This document shows positions 55,571 through 64,000 of a DNA stretch of 64,000 nt, one piece after another; the first letter of the stretch is position 1; every line of letters starts with the position of its first letter. The translations under genes and the position numbers were made by a program. The DNA is from Ischnura elegans. Lineage: Eukaryota > Arthropoda > Insecta > Odonata > Coenagrionidae. The stretch is taken from positions 93,606,566 through 93,670,565 of the forward strand of contig NC_060251.1 of assembly GCF_921293095.1 (NCBI RefSeq), given 5' to 3'. Under the pieces are notes generated by a model. The model had not been told where the DNA came from, did not search any database, and saw only the letters and a list, made by a program, of their open reading frames with translations.

Positions 55571-57181
55571 AGAAACATGCCCCTTATGTATAATCTGATG
55601 AATTATTGCCGCCATGCCTGTGCTTTCTGTCCAGTCATGAAATAGGTCATTATATTCATTGTTAGTAAGGTTTTCATCAACCCCTAAAGAAACTTGTGTG
55701 TGTTGAAGTATTGAATTATTTTTTATTTAAATATTTTACTGTTTGTTCTGAGGTGTTTCGGGGAATGAAGAAATTAATTATTTTTTACCTGAATGAATCA
55801 TTAATGGTTGTACTGTTCTGTCAATGTTCGTCATTTTTAATAGAATTGTACTGACGAGAATATTTTTTCACATTAGAGTAGGGAGATTGTTTTTCCAGCA
55901 CCCGGTTGCGAGCTAAGTTTGTACTGAAGTGGTGGAGGATAATCCAGCGGCATTACAAACCGTTTATAAATGGTGTTAAAATACTAGTACGTGGAGGTTA
56001 ACATGTTATTTTCAGAGTGAGCACATGTGTTATGTAGATATGCTTCTACATAAGTTGCAATGGTCCAGTGGCAGATACTTGATATGGATATTTTGCTTCA
56101 AGAAGATGTATTTACTCTTCAGTCATGTTTCAGAGTTTGCATCGCTCGTTTATTTTTTATCATATCGTTTCATCGACTGATTTATATTGTAAACCTCTCT
56201 GAAGAAGTAAGCCAAAGTGACAGAATTGATCTGTGGCTGTTACCTCCATTTCCTACTGTGATAATTACAATCGCTTTGTATATATGGCATGCCTTTAATT
56301 ATTAATCCATTTTTGAAACCTTATTGTTTATTATAATAATTAGTCGTTTATTGGCATTGGTTTATTTTTTCTGGAAATCCATTGAAACTATGTATCCTAC
56401 AAGAAAAATCTGTGGTGAGGATAACTTCCAAGAAATCAAGGCTGCTTTTTTTATAAAATGAATGCAGTATTTACTACAACAAATACTTCTACAATGCAGT
56501 TTTCTAATGAATCAAGTGGAAATACGATTACTAAAAAAAAAACTTCATACAATATTATTAAGTAAATGGTGGAAGTTGATAGTTTTTTATCAAATCTTTC
56601 GATTGCCAAAAGCTAGTTCCCCTCGGTATAATGGTAAATAGGTTAGTTTACTCTGAATAGATATTTATAATTTGTATTAATTAACGATAGCTTTATCAAC
56701 CACATTCTATGGCAAATATCACCATTATATTTTTCTCTCCACTCGTCAAATGCGCGACCAACGGTTAGAAAGTATTAACAGCCAGCGAAATTTCCCTTGC
56801 AAACGCCACGTCTTACTTAGCGATGCAGTGGTCCAAAATTTTCTATTCTCCCGTTGGAATCATACAGAGACCGACGTAAAGAGGAATACAAGTAAAAAGT
56901 CATCTCTTTTACGATTAGAGATGACCTTTTTCGATGAAACTGTGTGGTACTCCGTATCGGGGGCAGTTCTCCAATGGTTGCCATGAATTCCATCACAGTG
57001 GTTTGTGCAGAGAAAAGCAAATGCAGGCAAAGCTTTCCAAGTCTTGAGTATCCTAGAGCACCCGGCAACAGGGAAAACTCGCGGCCAATCGGAGCTCATA
57101 ACTCAAAGGTACTGTAGTTTAAAATGGTGACCTACGCATCGCTGGTGATGTTGATGGAGACTATCGCGGGGTGGTGCAGCT
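55571..57181. other. Unassigned AT-rich DNA
   Basis: No gene recognised. ORFs at 56060-56305, 56750-56986 and 56817-57099 have no motif. Confidence 0.4.
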
Positions 57182-57260
57182 TGCGTAGCAAGGTTTTTCG
57201 GGTTGACCTCCGCGTCGTTTCATCTTCATGACGACAGTTTCGCCGGCGTTGCAGCTAGCG

Positions 57261-57478
57261 TCTTCATACGAGAGGCTATCGAAATAGCGAAAACATCCAC
57301 TTTCAACAGGGAGGACAGCCATTCGCTCTCAAACACCTGGAAGAGACTCTTACCCAAACGGACCGATCAGAACGCACCTAGCCCAAACCAAGGCCTATAT
57401 AAGACGGGCAAAAAACCTGCATCAAACACTTCGTATCTGAAGACGCTAGCTGCAACCCCGGCGAAACTGTCGTCATGA
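57261..57478 (+). pseudogene. Penelope-type polyprotein C-terminus fragment
   Basis: The frame VFIREAIEIAKTSTFNREDS, then HSLSNTWKRLLPKRTDQ, follows the pattern '.REAIEI.K....FNRED...LS..W..LL' at the end of many GIY-YIG-bearing Penelope-like polyproteins. RT and most of the nuclease domain are absent. The frame runs on through the hammerhead-like region to TGA at 57476-57478. Confidence 0.5.
57437..57471 (+). ncRNA. Hammerhead-like motif (right arm; mirrored in left arm)
   Basis: CTGAAGA (57437-57443), C, GCTAGC-TGCAAC-CCCGGC, GAAAC (57463-57467), T, GTC. The stem has mismatches; the mirrored left-arm copy has one fewer (GCTAGC/GCCGGC). Behind the motif lies GTCATGAAGATGAAACGACG. Confidence 0.5.
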
Positions 57479-57521
57479 AGATGAAACGACGCGGAGGTCA
57501 ACCCGAAAACCTTGCTACGCA

Positions 57522-58039
57522 CATCGTTGATGATTTTGGTTCCTACTGGAATCAACTATCTTGGGTCAAAATTTCGTGACATAATTTTTCTCCAGCCTGT
57601 ACGTTAATCCGATAGCTTTTGTATCATATGTAGCGTATTTACTGCGTATTGCATGTAAGTGGGATTACCCTGCAAATTACCTCTGTAGGTGGTAATATGT
57701 AAATGTAGAAGTAATCGGTAGCACCGATTGAAAACGCGGCAGACTTCTCCGGATATTTCCGCTCCGTGCCAACCTCTAGTCCCACCAAAAACAAGATATC
57801 GATAGCTAACTTCTATCAACACGTATCTCAAAAAAGGCAACTTTCCAGGAGGGGGAAAAAGCTGTTATATTTTTAACTTGTACACTTAAATTAAAAAACA
57901 CGTTCATGAAACTAAAAAAGAAGCATTCATTTGCAAAAAAGAATCGTGTTTTGCTTCTATTTTGTTTTTTAATGTTATTACACTCATTTTAAGATACTTG
58001 TCTCAAACCGGACAAATTTTGAGATACGTGTTGTCACAT
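57522..58039. other. Unassigned DNA
   Basis: ATTACCTCTGTAGGTGGTAA then TATGTAAATGTAG (57677-57710) resembles a worn LINE-A/B tail; otherwise nothing is recognised. Confidence 0.35.
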
Positions 58040-58450
58040 TTAGTCATCGATATGGGGGTCGGTTTCCTTTTCCCAGTAAACCCTCTGACGCACGCGGCCG
58101 CTGGTTTACCGAACGCTTCGACACATCCCTTCGTCCGAACACCTCGAAGGCGCGCTGATAAAGCAATTCTCTCCCCCGCTGGGACTCCAATCGCTCTAAG
58201 GGCCAGTATCGCGGACTAGATATCGCCTTCCCCCGGCAAGTTCTCAACAAGTTGACCGGCAAGCCGTCCCCGGCAGTGGCCTCGGTGAGAAAAAATATCT
58301 CCTAGCTCGAGTCAAACACGACCATTTCTGTACGCGATTAGACTATTTTATCTTTCCGCAAGCGGTGCGAAGGCTGTCCGGAGATATTCCGCTCTCGAAC
58401 TTCCCGCTATACCCGCTACGGAACGACAAAAGTCTCGCGTACGAATGTGT
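58040..58450. other. CpG-rich block
   Basis: GC/CpG-rich (ACGCACGCGGCCGCTGG at about 58090) with short frames on both strands (85 and 72 codons) and no recognised product. Possible promoter or exon. Confidence 0.25.
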
Positions 58451-59669
58451 TGACAGCAAAAATATTTAAATTATGAGTCCCTTTATCGAGAGATGATAAA
58501 AAAAACATGCCTGTAAGAAGGTGAGCCGATTAGAAAAGTATGATTAGTGTGCTCATTACTGTTTTGTCTCATCCATAAGAATATTTTTCCAAAGTGCATT
58601 TCACATAAATTTCGCTAATCGTAGACCCTTCACACAAAATTACACGAATTTTCCTCCAAAGAGTGAAAAATTTTTCGTTTATAATTAGTTACAAAATTTT
58701 ATTATTCTGAGCACATATCATATTTGAAATTATTCTTGTGGAAACCAAAAATTTCAATTAACCCGCTTTAAAAATTTCAATCAACTCAGAAACTTCTTAA
58801 GGGAAAAAAGGAAAATTTCTATCGAAATAATTAACCTCCTCAAATTACGATTTAAACTCCAAAAATCAATGGTGAACGCGTACTATATAGAGAAAAAATA
58901 TGAGGGAATAAGAGCATTCTTCTCGTGATATTTTTTCTATCGCTTTTAGGGAATAATTAATAATTACGCTAGTTCGACACCAAAAAATATATTAATGAAT
59001 GTTTGGATTATTCTTCCTACGATCTTCCACACTTGTTTTCGACTGTTCATTAATCTCTCGTATTTTCATTTCATTAAAAACTCTCTTCCTGGTAATTCAT
59101 ATCGTTCACAATCGAAGGGACCTAAAAGCCACATTCTCACCTAATATCATTTCAATTTGAATTAAGTCTTAGGCATAAATGTACAATGAAATCTATGCAT
59201 ACTTACATTGGATTCTAATCAAACATTTGATCAGTCATTAGAAACATTCATAACAAGTGTTTCTTTGTGTGGAGAAAACTCCTCATCTTGGTATGATATT
59301 GTCTGCCTCACTCCTTCCACCGATAGCCTGCATTACAACCTACACTTGTTTTCGAAGCGAATTCGCCATGAAGGTTAGCGTCAAGGACTGGATGAAAGTG
59401 GAGAAAATGACGCTGTTACTTGGTGTTAAGTGGAGGAAATCAAACCTTTCTGGTCAAAGGGGGACTTTTTCGATTCGGGGTGCATCGTAGTTGCGTTTCT
59501 TAGGATTGTTGCTGCTCTACCTTAATTGCTGCTCAGCCAACTGGGATCGGTGAAAGGCAACAATTGAGCTAGGATTTTTTTACCCTAAGCCTAGTGGATG
59601 TGTTGCCGTAAACACTTCAGTCAGTAAAAGAATCTATCGATATAAATGAAGTGCGTTATCTGATGTTAC
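58451..59669. other. Unassigned AT-rich DNA
   Basis: No gene or repeat recognised. Confidence 0.4.
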
Positions 59670-59925
59670 AGACGATGATATGGACATCTCAACTATAGAT
59701 TATTTAAGTTACGGGATAAATTGACTAGGGCGTTGTAGAGTACAGCTAATATGTAAATATTAGTATCTCTTTGGATAATCGGATTACAACGCTGCCAAAA
59801 AGGAATCTCTACGACGTCCTAGTCAATATATCACGCACTTTACAAAAATTATAAAAGCCTTTATTTCTGCTGTAGTCGTATGTTTGAAACTTAAATAATC
59901 TACAGTTGAGATGCACTATCTTTAT
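59670..59925. repeat. Asymmetric foldback (inverted repeat)
   Basis: Two pairs of inverted blocks: 59714-59738 (GATAAATTGACTAGGGCGTT...) with 59809-59835, and 59677-59707 (...CATCTCAACTATAGATTATT...) with 59891-59922. The right arm has about 55 extra bases between its blocks. Confidence 0.75.
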
Positions 59926-59934
59926 CTTACTTAT

Positions 59935-60170
59935 CGCGATCGGGACCAGTGGTCGGCGCGGCATTTCTTCTCTTCTTCTGTCTACACACTTCCTTCCAAT
60001 CATCCCGGGCTTACGTTCGGTGAACATTTACCATTATGTTATCCATCCACCTTCTCTTCCGTATTCTTCTTGGTTCTTCTTCCTTCCGGGACCGTATAAT
60101 AATTTGCTTATTTAGGATATCGTTCGTCATTCATCCGTTCCGCATGTCCTGTCTAATCCAATCTCCTGAT
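59935..60170 (-). mobile_element. LINE-F-like relic
   Basis: Minus-strand pieces DWIRQDMRNG, NDILNKQII, EEEPRRIRKRRWMDNIMVNV and ARDDWKEVCRQKKRRN fit the 'R.PR.RWMD.V..D......DW...A.DR..WR' end of LINE proteins. Confidence 0.5.
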
Positions 60171-60404
60171 TTTTAATAATCCCACTATCGCACTCACACA
60201 TCAATTGAGACAAGTTGCTAGAATGCCCGTTTTGAATACAATTTAATAAATATTTTCCGAGTAAAAAAATAAAAATTTTGCTTCTCTCGATCACCTTACC
60301 CATGTGTACTGTTTTCGTTGCAACAGGAATAAAAACAAAAAAACTCGGAAATAAACTATGAATGTGGTGTTGCGGTTATATTTTCTAAGTTCCTATTGTT
60401 TAAA
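60171..60404. other. Unassigned DNA
   Basis: Short spacer, nothing recognised. Confidence 0.35.
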
Positions 60405-60810
60405 AAAACCGCTTCCTATAAAACCGCTACGTGCGTACAGACAGCGTTACCCAGATGTTAAGCGAATTAAGCTGGGACGCACTGGAGACTGGGAGGCTGC
60501 GCGCTAGGCTTAGATTGCTTGAATAATTAAGAATGGATATCTTTAAGAGCGACACGGAGAACATAATATTAGAGCCACACTATATTTCCAGATCCGATAG
60601 AAGCGATAAATTGAGAGAGTTGTTTTGCCGAACGGATAGATATGGGAATTCGTTTTTCTCCCGAACCATAAAGTACTTTAATAAACGCTAGTCCCAACTT
60701 CGTTAGATAACTTCATTTTTTATGTGTATATGGCTGGTGTCCTAACACCCCCTGCCACACGCCTTTTAGGCGGCTTGCGGGGTAGTATGTAAAAGTATAT
60801 GTAGATTTAG
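60405..60810 (+). mobile_element. LINE-A copy
   Basis: Starts CTATAAAACCGCTACGTGCG, continues through ACCCAGATGTTAAGCGAATT and the C-terminal region to GGCTGGTGTCCTAACACCCC and the tail GTAGTATGTAAAAGTATATG. Strongly 5'-truncated; a TAA follows the LLE codons. Confidence 0.85.
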
Positions 60811-61080
60811 TAATTTGTTGTAAAAACTCGAGTACTTGCAATATATGTGTCGATATAAGTCACCCCTACCTTATCCACGCTATTTATCTCTTCACACGAA
60901 CTGTCCTGACGCATGACCATCCACTCTTCACTATGATCCCCCTGCCACTATCCGCTCCAACCTAAGCTTCATCTCATGGAATCCCCTCCCCATTTGACAT
61001 CCCGCTTTGTAGTATAGTTGAATTTGTCATTTAAGCTGAAATTTCCGAAATTATTTGCTTTACAATCAATATTAGCTACT
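60811..61080. other. Unassigned DNA
   Basis: Nothing recognised. Confidence 0.35.
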
Positions 61081-61440
61081 GCCACCTCTTTAGGAATGGA
61101 TGGATAAATACTATGCAGATGGTAAAGACAATGCATGTTTCATCGGATTTGATGGGATAGCTATTAAATAGCACCTGATACCCGCACCTGTAGTATTTGC
61201 CTTCCATTTATCATTTACTTTTGTCACCTCCTTAGAAATAGATAGAAAAATACTGTACAGGTCGTGTACAAAGCATGGATCCTCGGCCATGTCGGAGTAG
61301 CTATCCAACAGCACCTGATGCCCGCACCTCTAGTATTTGTTTTCCAATTGATATTTCCTTTTGTCACCCCTTTTGGAATAGATAGATAAATACTATGCAG
61401 TTCTTAAACAAGGCTATTTAACAGCACCTGATGCCTATTT
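61081..61440. repeat. Tandem repeat, period about 140 bp, about 2.6 units
   Basis: Unit starts at about 61081, 61223 and 61363 (GYCACCYCYTTWGGAAT-like). Internal landmarks repeat: AATACTRTGCAG, TAGCACCTGATRCCCGCACC and CTAGTATTTG. Units are diverged, so the array is old or degenerating. Confidence 0.85.
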
Positions 61441-62559
61441 CCTCGCACTACTAATGGATATTTCATGCTGTTAATTTTCTCGATAGGAATGCCATTAGAT
61501 CTGTAGTCCCTCCTAATTACAAATGTGGATGGATTATCCTTAAGTGGAATTGGAGGCTCGAGTCGGGGAGAAGACAACAAAAAGTGAAGTGATCTCCTTC
61601 GCTTTTTCTTCGCCTTTAGAGTGGCTATTTTTGCTTTTTTCTTCGCATCATAATGATGGTTAGATTTGTACATAAAAAGGAATGCTAGAAATGCAGTCGT
61701 CGTAATCGAACGTGAGAAATTAGGATCCTTCGGAAAGGGGCCACTTACATGCGGGCTTGGGGCAATCACCCTTGGCTTGCTGCGAGGTCGTACGAGGCCA
61801 CTTCTCACCTCCTTAGCCCTTCATTGTGACCGATTGGAACTTGAAAGTGTGCTTATCTCTGTAAGGAATGCGAAATAACAATTACGAATGCATTTATAAC
61901 GTTAAACTTTTTAATAACGTCAACTTAACTCATGAATTCATCCTCAAAACTTTAATGGGGGGACACAGCAGGTTTAAAAGTCCACAAAAAATTGTCCACT
62001 TTGGATTTTATTGATAGTTGAAAAAATTAATACGATTCTGGTGCAGATGGGCCTATATACACTTCAATTCTCGTATTGGTCGCTGGTGGTCCTTTGTTAA
62101 TCGATTGCATTTAGTCGACACAGAAATCAATACGATGAAATGATGACTATTGCGTGTTGTGTACATGATAAGCTGAATTTTGTAGATTAACTCCACATCA
62201 TCACGCACACGACGACTTTAAGGCACAAATGTTACAGTAATGATTCCTCAACAAAATCTTTCAGGGTCAGTAAATTTAATATAATAGACGTCGATTATCA
62301 AATCCCTCATTTTATAAATTAAAGCTTGCAAAAATTATTGTGAAAGATCACTCATTGAATGTTTGCTAATTAACGGAATGAGAATCATCATCAGGTTGTC
62401 CACGATGCAAAAAGTAAAGAAATCGGTGTGACCCATAGGTACCTGACCTTTTGGCCCCGCGAGTACACTGTATCGAGTTATGTCCTCACTTCACAAGGTT
62501 ATGTCCAAAAAATCCAAAAATAGAAACGATTACTTTTATCAGATTATGGTAATTGACTG
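61441..62559. other. Unassigned DNA
   Basis: A 134-codon minus frame (61404-61808) is K/R/S-rich and unrecognised. It begins within the tandem array, so it is probably chance. Confidence 0.35.
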
Positions 62560-62990
62560 CAGAAGCAGTAGATTTAAGATGCCGTTTTTTCCGCGGACAT
62601 TAAGGAACAATAATGCTTGCGATAGTTTATCTCTGAGATAGCTTGACTCGGAATCGGTGAAATAGGCTCTGCAAATATACTTAATAACATATTATACTTG
62701 ACAATACTAACCATCTGCATTTTTTTACATGTTATAACTCACGCATGGATCACTTACTGCGCTTAGTTTTCGTTTTTTCTCTTATTAACTAGCAATTTTA
62801 TTGGCATTATAGTATGTCATTTTCCTTAGCACTCTCCTAGTTTCTGGTCTGGTCTCTCTTCGCCGAACGAGTGCGTTTCTGATTAAGGCTAGCATAAGTG
62901 CTGTTTGCCTGGTGTAGAATCACCCTATGCCACACACCCTGGTGTTGGCCTGCAGGGTACCTCGTAGCTGCATATGAATATCTTATGTGC
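62560..62990 (+). mobile_element. LINE-B 3' end (plus)
   Basis: AGCAGTAGATTTAAGATGCC, the AT-rich UTR, CTCCTAGTTTCTGGTCTGGT, TTTCTGATTAAGGCTAGCAT, GGTGTAGAATCACCCTATGC, then GGGTACCTCGTAGCTGCATA. Same order as the minus copies at 32.8 and 51.2 kb. Confidence 0.7.
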
Positions 62991-63032
62991 TGTCGGTGAG
63001 TTGAATATCCATCGGGAGTACCCACAGGGAAA

Positions 63033-63275
63033 ATCTACATGTACATGCTATCCTGCAAGCCGCCGGAATAGGCATATGGCGGTGAGTGCTATGAAACCAG
63101 TCGTTAAATAAGGAAAGGAAATCTGAATAAAAATGAATATGCCTCAGATAAATTACGCCCAGCATTTATTAAAGTCCTTTACAGCTCGGGGAAAAAAAAC
63201 GAATTCCCATATATATCCGCTGGGCAAAATATCTCCTTTATTTATCGTCTCTGTCGGACCTGGAAATGTAGTGGG
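63033..63275 (-). mobile_element. LINE-A copy (minus)
   Basis: CATGTACATGCTATCCTGCA, a worn 3' UTR, the AGCATTTATTAAAGTCCTTT block, ACGAATTCCCATATATATCC and GTCGGACCTGGAAATGTAGT. The 5' truncation is near 63275. Confidence 0.75.
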
Positions 63276-63423
63276 GTCAATAACCCATATGATGAAACAA
63301 ATTCATCCAACTCTTCAAATTATATATATGATAATGTTTTGCTTACCTGCGTGAAACCTTTCCATTTTGGAAAGTTAAAGAATAAACTATATGAGGTTGA
63401 CTAATATATTTGAGGAAAGCATT

Positions 63424-63494
63424 ACCCGGGTTTCATACCATGCGATGTAAATATGATGTCACCAGACGATGTGACTACGTTATGAAACCCGGGT
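63424..63494. repeat. 14-bp inverted repeat around 43 bp
   Basis: ACCCGGGTTTCATA (63424-63437) and TATGAAACCCGGGT (63481-63494) are exact inverses. Possibly a tiny MITE; no TSD is evident. Confidence 0.75.
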
Positions 63495-63900
63495 CGTGCT
63501 TTTCAAAATAAATGTATGGGTGAGCCTAATAAAGTTCATTCTTTCGTTTTCCATATCTTCAAAGCATTTGTAATCCGTCTCCACTTAACCCTACTCGGCG
63601 CTCTCTTAACGAATTTGGGATGGTTTTCTCGTCTACAGTGTAGGGAAAGAATATCGGGAGATAACAGTACGAGATGATGGACTTACAAGGGAGGGAGGGA
63701 GGGCTTGGTCTCGCCATCCTCTCCTTCGGTTTGTGTTCGTTTGTGTGTGTGTTTGGAGATGGTGCGATTGTGTCGGACGCTGAGGGGTTTTCTGGATGTG
63801 CCGCGGACGCGAAAGATTAAAAAAGGGAAAAAAATTGGTCCGCTCTATTGCTCGTCATAAAACGTTATTGCACCCTCGCAGCAACCCTTCCTCATCGGAG
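63495..63900. other. Unassigned DNA upstream of a possible promoter
   Basis: GC rises after 63640; a GTGTGTGTGTGTT run lies at about 63741. No gene recognised. Confidence 0.35.
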
Positions 63901-63924
63901 AGTGGCATGAGGGAGCGGAAGGAG

Positions 63925-63960
63925 TATAAATGGCATTGCAGAGACACGGGAGGAAGGTAT
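63925..63960 (+). promoter_or_regulatory. Possible TATA-box core promoter
   Basis: GAGTATAAATGGC has a good TATA box (TATAAAT, 63925-63931). About 30 bp downstream GGTATTCGTTGG could serve as an initiator, though it is not a consensus TCAGT. The window ends 40 bp later, so no transcript can be judged. Confidence 0.3.
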
Positions 63961-64000
63961 TCGTTGGGATCTGCGGTCGGGAAACGATGGAAGGTTAGAT

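Larger units (their letters stand above)
57182..57521 (+). mobile_element. Penelope-like element remnant with inverted arms
   Basis: Arms 57182-57271 and 57431-57521 are about 90-bp near-perfect inverted repeats (outer end TGCGTAGCAAGGTTTTTCGG). The 160-bp spacer codes for a Penelope-type C-terminus that runs into the right arm. Each arm contains a hammerhead-like motif. Penelope-like elements are known to carry hammerhead motifs in their terminal repeats and to insert with partial inverted copies, which fits this layout. Confidence 0.6.

Noticed and set aside
56750-57100. Three overlapping 78-83-codon ORFs
   Set aside because: Overlapping frames on both strands without motifs; the pattern fits chance.

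Overview
The window reads as repeat-dense, AT-rich animal nuclear DNA, most likely from an arthropod and probably an insect with a large genome. Evidence: no long intact cellular gene; many 5'-truncated non-LTR retrotransposon (LINE) copies of several families; tRNA-derived SINEs; a decayed mariner; several hAT-like, pogo-like and Harbinger-like MITEs with recognisable target-site duplications (TSDs); and Penelope-type remains. There is no bacterial gene organisation, rRNA, CRISPR array or tight operon. Species cannot be fixed from the sequence alone. Family labels (LINE-A to LINE-G, M, SINE-1, SINE-2, hAT-MITE1 to 3) are mine, made by comparing copies inside the window.

Layout. 0-6 kb: a LINE-C copy (minus), unassigned sequence, then a LINE-A copy split by a 525-bp insertion with an 8-bp TSD. 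6-14 kb: a GC-rich block near 6.5 kb, the first M element, a LINE-A copy, and two strikingly perfect hairpins (13.36 and 13.82 kb). 14.5-19.5 kb: a small MITE, LINE-D and LINE-E decay products, a LINE-A copy split by an M element, a SINE, and an exon-like ORF resembling the C-terminus of an insect chemoreceptor. 20-27 kb: an M element, a 172-bp palindrome holding two hammerhead-like motifs, a second SINE tail-to-tail with a LINE-G fragment, and two related chimeric repeats, one split by an M element. 28-36 kb: a pogo-like MITE, LINE-A, hAT-MITEs, LINE-D split by a hAT-MITE, LINE-B, a 311-bp hAT MITE with a perfect TSD and a Harbinger-like MITE. 38-44 kb: a full-length but dead mariner, another hAT-MITE, LINE relics, a 600-bp foldback element and a CpG-rich block ending in a strong splice donor (a likely 5' exon of a host gene). 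44-49 kb: quiet, intron-like DNA with four SINEs. 50-54 kb: the densest nest, a LINE-B copy broken by a hAT-MITE that is itself broken by a retrocopy carrying a segment also found 1.2 kb upstream. 54-64 kb: a split LINE-E, a Penelope-like remnant with inverted hammerhead-like arms, a foldback, a 140-bp tandem repeat, further LINE-A and LINE-B pieces, and a possible TATA promoter at the very end.

How it fits together. The window looks like intronic or intergenic host DNA colonised in layers. Nested insertions give relative ages: LINE-A, LINE-B and LINE-D copies are older than the MITEs inside them. The candidate of greatest interest is a scattered set of hammerhead-ribozyme-like motifs (21.7, 35.1, 43.9, 51.5, 57.2-57.5 kb). 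Four of the five loci have a convincing stem-loop; the one at 35.1 kb is weak. They share an unusual one-nucleotide spacer between the CTGANGA-like box and the stem-loop, and one locus lies directly behind a recognisable Penelope-type C-terminus. No cellular protein-coding gene is confidently identified; host signals are limited to GC-rich exon-like or promoter-like blocks.
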